Source of the DNA: Jaltomata sinuosa
Lineage: Eukaryota; Streptophyta; Magnoliopsida; Solanales; Solanaceae
Assembly (NCBI GenBank): GCA_003996215.1
Contig: QJPP01000313.1
Location: 186,001-250,000 of the forward strand
Reading direction: 5' to 3'
Length of the DNA: 64,000 nt
The notes beneath the pieces are model-generated. The model had not been told where the DNA came from and searched no databases. It was given only the letters and a program-made list of their open reading frames with translations. The position numbers and the translations under genes were made by a program. This document shows positions 31,117-43,157 of the stretch, piece by piece (position 1 is the stretch's first letter; every line of letters starts with the position of its first letter).

Positions 31117-34000
31117 TGTAATGACCCTCCAGGTCATTTTCTATTTTTTGTCCTTTTTCTGCATTTTGAGCTTTTCCTTAGCGGCTACATGTCATTTATG
31201 ACTTGCTGGGACTAACAATTCGGAGCCCGGACCATTCGTTAGGTCGTTATGTCCATTTCCCTATTTTAGAACTTAAACTTAAAAAATCTGACTTCAGTCA
31301 ACTTTCTTGGTAAATATTCTCAGAATCGAATTCCGACAGTTCTGTTGGCTCCGGAATGGGGATTTTGGTCTAGTAGGACCATTGGTCTGGGTCTGAGTGC
31401 TTTCGGTTTGGTTTTGTAATGCTTTATGTGTTTTCAAGACAACTTGGCAGGTAGGGTTGACTTTGGTCATCATTCTGAAAAGACAACCTCGGATGGAAAT
31501 TCTGCCCATGCTATTAGCTCTGGAATGTCGACTTTGGGCTAGGGGAACCTTTGATTTGGGTCTCGGGGCTTCCGGACTCATTTTTGGGTATTGAGTTTCG
31601 AGTTAGTTTTGGGATTGGGGCCAACTTTTCCTTAAAACAATCTTCGTTGGTAAATTTGTTGATTCCATTAGGTCCAGAATGACGTTTCCACTCAAATAGC
31701 TCTATTGGTTTGTGCCTATCGGGTTCCGATCTTGCCCGGAATGCCCCGGAGAAGTTTGGAAAACTGCTGGTTTTTGTTGCAGGCTGGGCCCATGGTGCCA
31801 GCTTGCGGCCGGGCCCATGGTGCCAGCTTGCGGCCAGCCCCTTTAAATTCTTATTTTTCACCATTTTTAGCTTATTTCTTTCACTTCTTTCAACTCCAGC
31901 TTTATTTTTCTCAACTCTAATTACTCAAGAACAGTGTGAGCTCGTGAGAATTCTCCCAATTATCGTTAAGCTCGCTCCTTTATCGTTGGTAAGTATCTTC
32001 TTCTTCTTCAAGCCTTGTTCTTCTTTTTTAGCTTGAAAACCTCCATTGTTGAGGCTCTTACAAGCTTGGTTTTACTTGGGTTAAAGATGAATTGGTGATC
32101 TTGTTTATCCGTGGTAGCTATAGTTCCGGTCCGTGGTCGATTCTTGCTTCCAAATTGGTACGTTTCCGCCCTTGAAAATCTCAATTTTCCACTTTTGTTC
32201 TCATGAATTAGTAGTACTTTGGGGCTGTTTTGAGCCCCAAAACAAACTCCGTTTGCACTCAAATTTTGAGCATGGGTTCCTAAATTCACCGCGGATATAA
32301 TTATGAATTTTATTTTTTGTTTCACGGCGTAGGCCCTGAGTATCATTTTTTGATCCGATTTTCCATATAGCAATATGGGTGTTGTTCTTCTCATCTTGAC
32401 ACCTAGATTATGTTCTTGATAGTGTGGCAGCTTTCCGAGGTTGTTCGAAAGGGAAAGGCACATGAGTGATAGTTCGTGTTTGCGGTTTGACCTCGAGTTA
32501 GGTTACGGTTTACTTTCTAGACTGAGTTTAGTTAGATTATATATATTTATATGTTACTGGAATGTTAGGTTGGATACTAGATAGATTTAGACTTAAATCC
32601 TATTTATCACTTTAATTGGCCATTTCGGATTTTAGTTTAGAATTGTTATGTTATCCTTAGCCTAGGAGCTTGTAGTATCTTTATGGCTAGTATAGAATCC
32701 TTAGTATGCTTTTAGGATGTTTTATAGGTAGAGTAGAGTGTCTTGGTGCTTTTGCTTTATTTTCGGTACCTTTTTGCTTTATTCTACAGTTATGTGTAAT
32801 TGTGGGACCGAGACCATAGCTTGGATTTGGACAGAGTTCCAGGTTAGTTCTCTTGGTTTGGAGGGTGCTTTACCCTGTTTTGCCTGGTTGTGTGTGTTTT
32901 CTCTGGATATGGAAATTTATATATGCTGATACTGCATTGTCATGATTATCAATACGGAAAAGAATGAATTTACAATTTTTTGGTCCTACACATGGAACTG
33001 TTGGGTTTTCATGATCTTTGGGCTTTTAAAAGGATTGCTTTGGAATTGTTACTGATTTTTGGAGGAAAAGGGAAAAATACTACTTTTTATGCATACACTG
33101 ATGAGTCCAAGGTTAAATTCTAAGCGCCCGATGTGTTGTCTCAGAATTTACTTTTATGCATACATTGATGAGTTCGAGGTCATTTTTGGGTTCCCCGATG
33201 CTCTTTTTTTTGTTTTTTCTTTCCTGCACTCATTTGATAAGCTCGATGTTCCATCCCGGGCTCCCGAGTACTAGATACCAGGTTTGACTTGTATACATTC
33301 ATACATTACATCATTGTTGCATCGCATTGCATTGGCTTTGGGTGCGTTTGGATTGTTCGATGATTTGAGTTGATCTTGTTATTACTGCACCTTTTGTTTT
33401 GGTTGTTTTGATTTTCAGCCTTATAACTAGATTAAGGTGGATCTCTTTATTTTAACTGCTTTTCTGTATCTTATTATTTATATATTATCTTTTTGCGCTA
33501 GGTCGGCCTATGATCCCTACGGAGTACCTGTGGTCTTGGTACTCATACTACACTCTGCATCTTTTTTTGATGCAACACCTAGTACGAGCCACCCTCACTG
33601 ATATTCATGTTGTTTGAGGTTTGTTGCAGTTCGGATCGCGGTGAGCTCCCGGCGCTTTTGGAGACTTTACATACTTTCCATCTTGTATATCCTATATATA
33701 TTTTGTATTTTGTATAGACAAAATTTGTTGTATAGCTATTCCTTAATTTAGTCGCTCTTGTACTAGTGACACCAAGTCCGGGTTAGTTCTCGTGTATGTT
33801 TTGTCTATTCGGTCTCTTTAGGGCCATCTTTTGTATATTTTGTACATTGGTATATATATATGCTATTGGCCCTGTCTTTTCTTTATATCGTCCGTTTTTC
33901 CTTAGTTTTATTGTTATTATTATCATCCACATCGTTGGATTTGACTTGCCTATTGGGGTGTTATGTAGGCACCATCATGGCCTGGTTTCAGATCCTGACA
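31117..34000 (+). repeat. 3' LTR, 2.88 kb
   Basis: Starts TGTAATGACC at 31117 after a weak purine tract (AGTAGTGGATGT) and ends GATCCTGACA at 34000. Its first 700 bp align with the start of the 36861 LTR (shared TCTAGTAGGACC and related stretches), but the block upstream of the TTTAAAT box is different. The interior has degenerate repeats at about 33080-33250. Confidence 0.85.
31786..31835. repeat. 25 bp tandem duplication and word block (GGGCCCATGGTGCCAG)
   Basis: Two exact 25 bp units containing GGGCCC, TGGTGCCA and GCGGCC, all self-complementary, directly upstream of CCTTTAAATT. In the related 36861 LTR the same place holds CCGCAATTGCGG-type words. Confidence 0.85.
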
Positions 34001-34837
34001 TTTGTAAACTATCAAATTTATAGTTTTTCTTCTTTCTTATAGAGGGAAATTATCTGGACTTAATTAGCAAGCACAATCCATGCAGTGCTTTACCTAAAAA
34101 AAATAATTCATTTATTGTGCTTTACCTAGAAATGTATTCCTTTTTTTAATGCTTAAAGCTAGTTAGATAAGCATACTTTTACTTGAGACCTCGAAAGAGT
34201 TGGCTGAAGGAATTTAATTCCCACTTCTTTTTACATTAAAAGAAGAAGAAGAGGTGAAAAAAATGAAGGTACAATAGAATGGATGATAAGAATTAAGTGA
34301 ATAGTTGTTGATGTCTGTGGGGATAACGTGCTTTAGGTATGTGACACTGTATGGGAACTATCTTGTTGTTTAGATCTATTAAGGTTCTCAATATACTCAT
34401 GGAGACAATGATTATCTTATCAGTATGCACTGTTTGATGGATCTCAATTGACATTGCCTAGTTCATAGTCCAACTGCTTTTAGTCCCCCCCAAACCCCCC
34501 ACCCTAACAAAGAGAAAAAGAACTAATATGCAAAGACTGATGCGTTTAAGAGTAGCACTTCCTGTCACACTATATTTTGCTGAATATTAATTAATTGACT
34601 GATTTGGTGTATCATTTGTTTGCTATGGAGCTATTTTCTTCATGATTATTTGGTCTAATTCTTTGCTATTAGTCTTTAGCAGCACGTGCAAGATGGAATG
34701 AATTACATTCTTTCTGACACATTTGCCTTGGGTCCTACACCTCGGCCCATGCCATGCTGCCTTGTTAGAAAAATAATGTGAATTGAAAATAATTAGTACC
34801 ATCTTCTTGACACAAGAACCAGGTTATTGTGATAATA
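34001..34837. other. No gene recognised
   Basis: AT-rich sequence without long open frames, without similarity to other parts of the window. It may be flanking sequence that predates the insertions. Confidence 0.5.
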
Positions 34838-35516
34838 TGGAAAGACAATAATGTAGGAACACATGATATTACGTGAAAAACCTCCTTGCTCAAGGGAGAA
34901 ACAACCACGGCCTACAGTGTGTAGGATTTCACTAACTAACTTCACTAATCTTCAAAGAGCAGGTATTAGATTATAACTCGATAATCAAAGGGAGTAATTG
35001 TAGTACCTTAAATTAACAGTTAGCTCTAGCTCTTCAAACTAAATTCTCTAAGAAGGTAAACTCTTTTCTTGTTATAATCCTCACAAAGCACACAAACTAT
35101 CAATCATAATGCAAACTTCAACAAAACTCTACTAAGTGTATAGTATGTTCTTGATTGATTCAATGTCTACTGCCAGGATTTCTCTATTGCCTCTTGAGAG
35201 AAAAACTCTTTTTGGTGATGAACACATTCCTTATATAGTATGTGTTATTATGGGATGTTTCTTTGCAACCCTAATTACCACATAAGGATTGATTCCTTGA
35301 TTGACTCAAACGGCTTGTTAAGAATCCTTGTGAGATTCAATTTCCTTAAATAGAATATCCTTGATTCTTTTCTACTTTATCCTTTATGCACACATGATAG
35401 GTACACCTTCATGTGGATGCAATAATAAGGACCAGGATCACTTTGTCTATCATCAAAACACACTTACAAATTGTTAAGAACAACATAAGACCCTTGAAGA
35501 CTATCAATTTTCCCCT
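34838..35516 (-). repeat. Probable copia-type solo LTR or LTR fragment
   Basis: On the minus strand AAAAAAGGGGAAAAT, a purine tract, is followed by TGATAGTCTTCAAGGG at 35516. The sequence then has a TATA box (ACTATATAAGGAATG, about 35235) and ends ...GTCTTTCCA at about 34838. Purine tract, TG start, TATA position and length (about 680 bp) fit a Ty1/copia LTR. No primer site follows, no partner LTR is in the window, and the left boundary is approximate. Confidence 0.5.
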
Positions 35517-36228
35517 TTTTGATGATTACAATCCTATGTAATCATTTTACTGCGATCCTAATCAAGGAACCATAATATGATACCATGAGCTAGATAAATT
35601 AGGCTGTGAATCTTCTACTACTATCGAATAATCAAGATATTACATAGCAAGATCTCATAGGTCCCACCACATGGCATTCAATGATCAAGGAAACTTAGGC
35701 AACTCCATTCATTTATTTGTCATCTCAGTAAACTTAGTCATTTATTTGTCACACAACCCTTCCCCCTTTTGGAATTATTAAAAATTTGCAAGTATTAGAG
35801 GACTCAGCAAGATAATAGCAGTGAAAGAAAAATAGCTCATGGCCACTGGGAAACACTAGCACATACTCACAAGACATACGTCATAGATACGTGAAGATAT
35901 TAGAAATCTCGCATACAAAACATAGAAATTTAGCATTGTAGAAGCAGAGAAAACAACATATGCACAAATTTAAGACAACTTGTGGACCTTAACAAAATAT
36001 CAGTACAATTGTAGCCAAAAATATAAAAAAAATTGTTTTTTACATGAACAAGATTCAAAATATGGGAGATATAGATCAAGGAGGGATAGGGTATAAGAGG
36101 AATATGGGGGAGGATAGGGCTTAGAAAGGAGCTAAAACAGTGCTTCAAATCATGCCATGTATTCAATTTTCTTCTGGAGCGTGAATGCATTCAGCTTGCT
36201 TCTTCTTCTGCAGCAGGGTTTCAGATCT
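35517..36228. other. No gene recognised; possibly copia 3' internal remnant
   Basis: The first about 280 bp adjoin the putative copia purine tract and may be that element's internal end. The remainder up to the FLX-like copy is unrecognised. Confidence 0.35.
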
Positions 36229-36648
36229 CACAATGCTATCTTGACTTGTTATAAAAAGAATGTGAAATGCATATTATTGAAATCCATAGTGTTTTGGATG
36301 AAAATTGGAGAGTGGTTGAAGATCAAATTTTTTCACAACATGAATTAGGTGCTGCTAGGAGGAACTTCATTGCATGAGTCTTATGATAGCTGATATTTAG
36401 GCTCAGCCTATAATCCCCTGTAGGGAACTTATGGAAAGGGGTTTGAAGATGATAGAGGAAATCCCAGCTATTGGACCTCTAAAAAATGAGGTTAACCACC
36501 TCAAATCGAAAGTTACAAGGCTTTGTACCATTAAATAAGATCTCTCTAACCAGGTAAAACCATTCAAAAAGGACCTCGCCAGGCTGCAAGTTGAAAACAA
36601 ATAGATTCCTTCTTTACAGGATGAGATTTATGGACTACGTCAAATAAA
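36229..36648 (+). pseudogene. FLX-like coiled-coil protein, N-terminal pseudogene copy 1
   Basis: Translation through small frame corrections gives ECEMHIIEIHSVLDENW, VVEDQIFSQHELGAA, HCMSLMIADI, then CRELMERGLKMIEEIPAIG, LKNEVNHLKSKVTRL, DLARLQVENK and IPSLQDEIYGLRQI. This is the leucine- and glutamate-rich coiled coil of the FLX/FLX-like family, whose founding member supports FLC expression in Arabidopsis. Stops stand after IADI, TIK and ENK, and a one-base deletion breaks the frame near 36355. The methionine-proline N-terminus seen in copy 2 is not clear. The copy ends at 36648, where an inverted second copy begins. Confidence 0.8.
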
Positions 36649-36856
36649 AAAAATCTATTTATTTTCAACTTGCAGCCCGACAAGGTCCTTTTGAGTGGTT
36701 ATACCTGGCTAGAGAGATTATGTTTAGCTGTACAAAGTGTTATAACTTCAGATCAGAGGGTTTTAACCTTATTTTTCATAGGTCCAATAGATGCGATTTA
36801 CTCAATCAACATTAAGCACCTTTTCATAAGTTCCTAACAGTGGATTTCATGCTGAG
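36402..36856. repeat. Inverted repeat made of FLX-like exon, about 205 bp arms
   Basis: The left arm 36402-36607 and right arm 36652-36856 are diverged reverse complements, with a loop of about 44 bp. Both arms come from the same FLX-like coding segment. A read-through transcript would fold into a long imperfect hairpin. Confidence 0.85.
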
Positions 36857-36860
36857 TCGA
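36650..36860 (-). pseudogene. FLX-like pseudogene copy 2, downstream half
   Basis: On the minus strand it reads TQHEIHC-ELMKRCLMLIE, IASIGPMKNKVKTL, SEVITLCTAKHNLSSQV and LKRTL, the same region as copy 1. The part before TQHEIH is at 58295-58493, on the other side of the 36861-58294 element. Several stops are present. It ends at 36650 near the hairpin centre, so everything after the ENK segment is missing. Confidence 0.8.
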
Positions 36861-37524
36861 TGTAATGATCCTTTTGGTCGTTTATGCATTTTTGTCTTTC
36901 TTTTACTGCTAGAGCTAGCCTGTAGTGGCCCCAAGTCATTTATCGCTTGTAAGGACCGGTAGTTTGGTGCCCGAGCCATTTATTTGATTCGTTCCTTGGC
37001 TTTAGAGCTTTAGGCTTTTGAAATCATTGACTTCAATCAACATTCTTAGTGAATGTGTTCAGAATCAAATTCTGATTGTTTCGTTAGCTCCAGAGTATGG
37101 ACTTTGGTCTAGTAGGACCTTTGGTCAGGATCTGAGAGCTTTTCAGCTTGGAATTCTCTCTTATTCTATCTTTTAGGCCAGTTGGGCTTGTTTTGTTGAC
37201 TTTGTCAACATTCAGAGAGGACGGCTTTAGATTGAAATTTCATCAATGCTGTTAGCTCTGGAATACCGAGTTTGTGTTAGATAGTTGGTTGGTTCGAATC
37301 CCAGGTGATATGGGCTAATTTCGTGTGTTTGGTTGGCGTAAGCTAGTGTTGACTTTGGAAAACATTCTTCTGAAAAGACCTCATATGGATGTTTCATCAA
37401 TTCCGTTGAGTCCAAAACATCATTTACACTCTAATAGTACTATTGGTTTTGAGTATCGAGTTTTGATTATTCCCTAAATGCCCCATAGAAGTTTTGGTTA
37501 TTGCTGATTTTTGCGGTATCTGGT

Positions 37525-37735
37525 GGGTTCACAATTACAGAATTTGACTGCATTTACGGCTACTGCAATTGCGGTGAAATACCGCATTTATGGTAGTTTT
37601 GTCACATTTGCGCTATTTTTGCCAAAATTGCTGAGTTCTGCATTTGTGTTGATTTCTCTGCATTTGTGGACGTCACTATTTATCCATGCCTCCACAATTA
37701 CAATAAAAGAGTTGCAATTATGGTATCTGGCAGCT
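37525..37735. repeat. Word block in the 3.7 kb LTR (CCGCAATTGCGG type)
   Basis: Variants of CTGCAATTGCGGTGAAATACC, GCATTTGTGG and CACAATTAC repeat in both orientations. A TTTTAAATATC box follows at 37735. The 3' LTR copy at about 55255-55465 preserves GCAATTGCGGTGAAATGCCG more clearly. Confidence 0.75.
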
Positions 37736-38845
37736 TTTAAATATCTTTTTCTCTTCTTCATTTCATTTTATTTCCCCAACTTGTTTCCACCATTAACATC
37801 AGCTCCCAAAGATCCATTTTCTTTCTTTTCGCCATCAATTTCTTGGAGCAGCTTCACCATTGCTTCGTGACCTTTTTCCCGTCTTTAATTTGGTAGGCCT
37901 TCTTGTTAATTTCTGCTTTTCATTCATTTGATTCTCCTTTAATCCTTAAATGGATGGGCTATTTTGGAGCCTCATTTAGTGTCCGTTTTTGCTTAAATTT
38001 TGAGCAGGTGCTCCCAAGATGGTAAGGAACACATATTTTTCATTTCCGATTTCAGGCTACGGGCCCCATGGGCTCGTTTATGACCCAGATTTCATCCCGG
38101 TTATATTTATGGCATTATGGGTATCGTTAACCTCATTTTAATGTGTAGATTATTGTATTGATATTGGTTTCACAATTTGGAGCTTCTCGGAGCAATTTGA
38201 GCCTGGATGATGCCGTCCCGATAGCTATTCATTGGATGACAGGTAGGTTATGGCTTTCCTACCTAGACTCTGTGTATATAGGCTATAACTGCATTAATTA
38301 GTATCCTTAGGTGGGTTGGTTTAGGTTGGTACCCCAGACCATGCCCATCTTTTTTATCCATTTATTTCATACGCTGATTGTAGTATTCATGTAGTATTGT
38401 ATATTACCCTTGTGGTCCTGTGTGGTCTTGTATTGACTCTGGAACATAGATGGTGGGTTATTTGGGAATCTCTGCAATTCTCAGACATAGAAATATCCTT
38501 CTAGGTTGGTTATGAATGTTGAAGAGCTGTTGAGCATGTGCAGGGCCAGTAGGAATTATTTATGATCCACTTTGGGCTACTCTATTGTTTGCGAGCATAT
38601 CATCATGATAAAGGTTTTCCTTACATGTTTTACTACTGATTTGGCTTCGAGCCTACTATAAATGATTTTCTAAACTTTTCATGGCCCCGAGGGCCTATTT
38701 TTGGTACATGACTTTGAAAGATCTTTTAAACTGACTTTTATGAAACCTCTCAGAGTAGAGGGGATATCACTATGATTTGATTACTAGTCTTTATTCTGAT
38801 ACTAGGCTCGGCTGGGCCATAACACTAGACATTGTTTTCTACGGA

Positions 38846-39080
38846 TTTAGAATCGAATATGAGTCGGGCACCCTATTTAGGTATTTTGATATTTGATTTC
38901 TGTTTTAGACCCGGATACGCTTCGGGCACCCTCGATGAGGGTTATTGAGATATGCCTACTGCTTTAGACCCGAATACACTTTGGACACCCTTGATGGGGG
39001 TTATTGAGATTTCTACTATTGATTTAGACTCGGATCAAATCTGAGCACGTACTAAGAGATTCTGATTATTGAGGTATATT
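38846..39080 (+). repeat. LTR minisatellite, about 59 bp period, four units
   Basis: Units begin near 38846, 38905, 38964 and 39024 with TTTAGACCCGGATAC and carry CGGGCACCC...GGTTATTGAGAT. The 3' LTR has the same array at about 56580-56810. Confidence 0.8.
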
Positions 39081-40562
39081 GAGTTTTGTGTTAGTATCTG
39101 GTCTACGAGTAGACCTCTATGGACCCTACCATTCTTGACCAAGTGCTACAGGTTGACGATGATCGCAGGAAGGGGATATACGACATATGAGAGGTACTCG
39201 AGAGATGTCCTTCTATGGATCCCGCCTTTATTAGACCTTTAGGGCACCGGAGGAGGTAACATACAACAGTGCAATCAAACTTTGTTACATATTCATCATA
39301 TCACATCATCATGCATATTTCACTCAGATTCCACCCTCGTTTGTGATGTGTTCAGTGTAAGCTCTGGTTGTATAGGCAACCGAAGGGTTTGTTTTCACTT
39401 AATTGTATTCCTCGGTTGTATGGGTGGCCGTTGGGACTGTAGGTAGATTATGTTACTCCTATTGTTTCATAGAGCTAGTTATGGTCCTTGGTTCTTGTGA
39501 ATTGGTAAGTTTTAGCCTATTGAGGCTCCGAGTTTTGGGCTTGAGTACTGAGGGGATAGTGTGTCCTATATCTTTAAGGCTCCATCATGTGTCCTCTTGA
39601 GCGATTGTGATTTATTGGACATTGTTCCTTATCGTGATTCAGAGTAGAACTCTTGGTTCTGGTGGTTTAGTTATTCTATTCTAGGTTGTAAATTGTGAGA
39701 TGAATCCCGGTTCAGCTTATCTTAAGAGTTGGTGTTTTTGGTATGTTTTCATTACTTTTATTGCTTCTAGGTGATTATGTTGGGTTGATTTCCTTCTTTC
39801 CCATCTTACTTGGGGTTACCGGCATACCGCCATGTTCCTGATTCTCTCTCTCTTTATTTATACTATTGTTGTAAGGATCCCATGTGCGTCTCTCTTTCTT
39901 ACACCTATGTTTCTGTGTTATGTATATCTTTTATGCTAGAATTGTATGCTTATAACTCTTGGTTGTCTATTCTCTGTGCTAGTTCCTTGTGCTTTCTCTA
40001 TTGCTTCAGTGACTGCTTTCTTACTCTTTGCTATTCACTATTTTTATATCTTATATGCGCTCAGTCAGCCGATGATGCCTACTGGGTGCCCATTGCTTAG
40101 CAATTGGTGATCATACTACACTTCTGCATCTTTCTAGTGCAGATATTAGATGAGTATTCGCTGTTGATTGCGTTGGAGACTTGTGCAACTTTTGGATCTT
40201 CGAGACTAGGGTGAGCGACTGATGATCGGAGCTAGACCACATCTCATCTTTTGTACTATTACTCTTTGTATATTTGGAGACATTTATACTTATTTTTTGT
40301 TACTTCTGGCACTTGTATTCTATTAGAAGCTTATGTACTATCGATACCAAGTCTTGGGGTTGATGTAGTTTCATTATGTATATATTCAGGTTTTTGCTTT
40401 CGCTATATCTATCTTTATATTCTGCTTTGGCTTATTTGTGCTTATTGTCGATATTGGTTAGGTAGTAGCCCTATTACTAACTGTTCCAGGCTACAGGGAT
40501 TTGGTTCACCTACTGGGAGTTGTAGATTCCATCATGACCTGATAAATTGGGTCGTGACAGCT

Positions 40563-40574
40563 TGGTATCAGAGC
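40563..40574 (+). promoter_or_regulatory. tRNA-iMet primer site (intact)
   Basis: TGGTATCAGAGC, four bases after the LTR end, is a perfect initiator tRNA-Met complement. Confidence 0.95.
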
Positions 40575-40766
40575 TATAGGTTCATCGGTGTCATGGTACA
40601 GAAGCAAGTGTCTAAGTAGAGTCTCGCGGATTGGTACGATGACATCTATATTCTATCTGTAGGAGGCTACAGGACCTTGTTAGGAAGAGTTCCATATTCT
40701 TGGCTCCTTATTATGCATTCCTGGCTCTATCGACTTCTAAACTTCGGTTGTTTCATTCCTTCTCAG

Positions 40767-41930
40767 ATGCCTAAGACGAGTTCGATAGCGGTTGGTGTCG
40801 AGGCTTCTATGCCTATTGCTTCAGTACTTTCGTCAGTGCCAAGACTTCAAAGAGAGAGTTTATCACATCAGATAGGGGGTGTGAGGTCAACACAACCTTC
40901 AATTAGATTCATGGCTACCCCAGTTCTTCAAGACACCATGGCTAGGACTTTGAGTCCTCCGGTGGGTGTTTCAGTACCCGGTTCTTTGAATGGTGTTTCA
41001 GTTAGGGTTGAGCTTCTAGTTCTTCAGCAGGGTTATTTATCAGTGTTGGACTATGAGGCGAGGTTTCACGAGATGGTTAGGTGTACTTCTAGGACTGTGC
41101 TATCAGAGTTTGATAGGGTTCATAGCTTTGTTGGAGGTTTGATTTCACCGCTCTGTTTGCTGACCGAGCATTTGCTATAGTTGGGATGACCTTCCTTCAG
41201 CTAGCGGATCATGCCTGGGCTATTGAGGGTTTGTGTCATGAGGCTTATGGGGGTAGTACTAAGAGACATCATGGCCAGGATGGTTTTTGAGGTTCCCAGA
41301 CTCGAGGTAGGAATTTTTGCACCAGAGATAGGTTTCATTGCTTCTTATCTAGTAGGCCAATTTCATTTGCTCGATAGATCCCAGGGGATAGTGGCATAGG
41401 GCATGTTGAGCTTGGTGTTCATGGTGTAGGTCAGATTCCTCGAGGTTCGCTTTCGGGTTGTGTAGGTCATGGTGGCCAATCACGTTCAGTGAGATCTCCT
41501 CTCCTATATATATCCATTGGGATTTGCTTTTAGTGCGGTGTGCGTGGGCACTTTGCTAGGGATAGTCCCACGATTCCATCTTCCAGCTAGCAAGTGTTAT
41601 CTCCCAGGGCTTCAGTGCCACCGGCTAGAGGTGGAGTGCAGGGTAGTAGGGGTGGTCCCTAGGTGGTTTGAGGTGGCTTCCGAGCTAGTGGTTTTGGTAA
41701 GGGTTTTCGCCGGTGTGGTGAGCGTGGGCACTCTATTAGGAAGTGCCCCATGATTGTGTATCCCAGTCAGCCTAGTTGTTATCATTGTGGAGTGAACTTC
41801 TCTAGAGATTGCCCTCGGCAAGGGATGGTTGAGCCTTCAACTTTAACTACTCAGTCCAGAGTTAGAATCCATTAGTCTAATGCCCCTCTTGATGGGCCCG
41901 AGGTAGAGATTACTGATATCGTTGCTCCAG
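40767..41930 (+). pseudogene. gag of the 36861-58294 element (decayed, capsid part deleted)
   Basis: ATG 40767 gives MPKTSSIAVGVEASMP; PVLQDTMARTL resembles the gag of the 24306 element. The capsid C-terminal part LSVLDYEARFHEMVR and FDRVHSFVGGL follows directly, so most of the capsid N-terminal half is missing. Three zinc knuckles follow at about 41525-41566 (CGVRGHFARDSP, preceded by a stop), 41708-41749 (CGERGHSIRKCP) and 41777-41817 (CYHCGVNFSRDCP). Each has lost at least one metal ligand or its frame. Three knuckles in a row is more than usual for this lineage and suggests an internal duplication. Confidence 0.75.
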
Positions 41931-43157
41931 GTTAGGATTTTTCTACCTTTGGCTTGTGATAGTCCTGCTCGCATTGCGATTCTATCCCTTATGTTATTTA
42001 TTTGCTTATATGCTTACCTGCTACTTGTTTAGTTGATTGGCTACTTGAATTATAGTATCTATGTGTTGTTTTCTTGGTAGATTATTCCTTAGTAGTGGAT
42101 GTGGTGAGTTATCCTTGTGAGGTATTTACCTGGAATTGTAGCTCATGGGTAGTTCTTGTTAGTCTCTTTTCTGGTTGGTTTTGCTTCCAATTCCATTGTG
42201 ACTCTAGGCTTGTGTTGAGTCTAGCCTCTTGAGCGATCCTAGATGGTTGTTTCCTAGGTTATTTTCTAGCATTTGCTAGTAGTTCTTGTTTTGGTTTGGT
42301 GTTACCGGTGGTTGTGCCAGAGTTTGAGCTTTGTCTTAAGTTGAGAGGTGTCGGTTATGCTAGCGTGCATAGATCGGTTTTGTTTTCGGGTGATTAGAAT
42401 TGACCCTCTTTATTTGGTTGGTTTAGGAGGTTGGCAGGTATGTGTGTTGTTCCCATAGTCTCCTTCAGTTTCTTATCCGGTTGGGTTGTCTTATTGTTTC
42501 CCTGGTTCCACTTGGAATGAATTTTGATCGTAGCCCTCTTGTTGAGCTTTTAAATCAGTATTGTGATTGAGTTTGGCTTTAGCATTTTTGACTAAGTATT
42601 GACCGTAGCCTCGTGGTTAAGTTGTATTTATAGCATATTGGGTGAGTCGGGCATCCAACCCATTTTCTCCTTCCTTGTTGAGTTTTGACAATGTAAGTAT
42701 GAGAGCTAAGGAAATGGCTCCAGATTTGATTTGAGAAGGAGTTTGTAGGGTTCGGTATATGCTAAGGAAGGGTTCATTTAGTTGGAAAAGCAGGAAGATG
42801 AATCCTTGTTCATGCTTATGTGTTTTAGTAGTTGACTGAGGTGACAATAGAGGTTTGCCTTGGGTTCTGTGTTGGTAATTTGATTCGGACATTTACATAT
42901 TGCAGTGGCTTTTCCTTCGAGCAGTTTGGGGTTCTGTATCATCTATGAATTGGATGACTTGTTATTCAAAGCTTAGTTGGCTTTGGTTCCTAAGGGTTTA
43001 TTGGCATCATACGTGTTCGACAAAGGCTTTGGTTGGCAATTTTAAAGTTGGGTTTCAGAATCGTGGGCTAGAAAACTACTCCAGATGGTTCATGGTTGGG
43101 TCTTTTGGTTGCAGTTTCTTGGGTTGGAAGGCATTGAGTTCGGACAACGTAGCTTAC
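41931..43157 (+). other. Non-coding internal region of the 36861-58294 element
   Basis: The place where protease and reverse transcriptase would be expected, but no motif of either is seen in any frame. Ends at the insertion of the 43158 element. Confidence 0.55.

Larger units (their letters stand above)
24306..34000 (+). mobile_element. Tekay-like Ty3/gypsy element, decayed, 5' LTR truncated
   Basis: Order on the plus strand: LTR 24306-25984 (missing its first about 1.2 kb), primer site, gag, protease, reverse transcriptase, RNase H, integrase with chromodomain, full LTR 31117-34000. Every coding domain is recognisable but carries stops, mostly CAG to TAG. The LTRs are related to the 3.7 kb LTRs at 36861 and 54588. 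Confidence 0.9.
36861..40559 (+). repeat. 5' LTR, 3.7 kb
   Basis: Starts TGTAATGATCC and ends GGGTCGTGACA. It contains a word block at about 37525-37735 and four degenerate 59 bp repeats at 38846-39080. It is closely similar to 54588-58294. Confidence 0.95.

Noticed and set aside
36403..36600. 65-codon frame on the minus strand in the left arm
   Set aside because: It is antisense to the FLX-like coding sequence, which explains its openness.
36650..36860. MITE or foldback transposon
   Set aside because: The arms translate to FLX-like coiled coil and continue at 58295-58493; no terminal repeats or target duplication were seen.
39810..40619. Long hydrophobic open frames in the 3.7 kb LTR (membrane-protein-like)
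   Set aside because: They come from T-rich LTR sequence and are not kept as the same frame in the partner LTR at 57508 onward.
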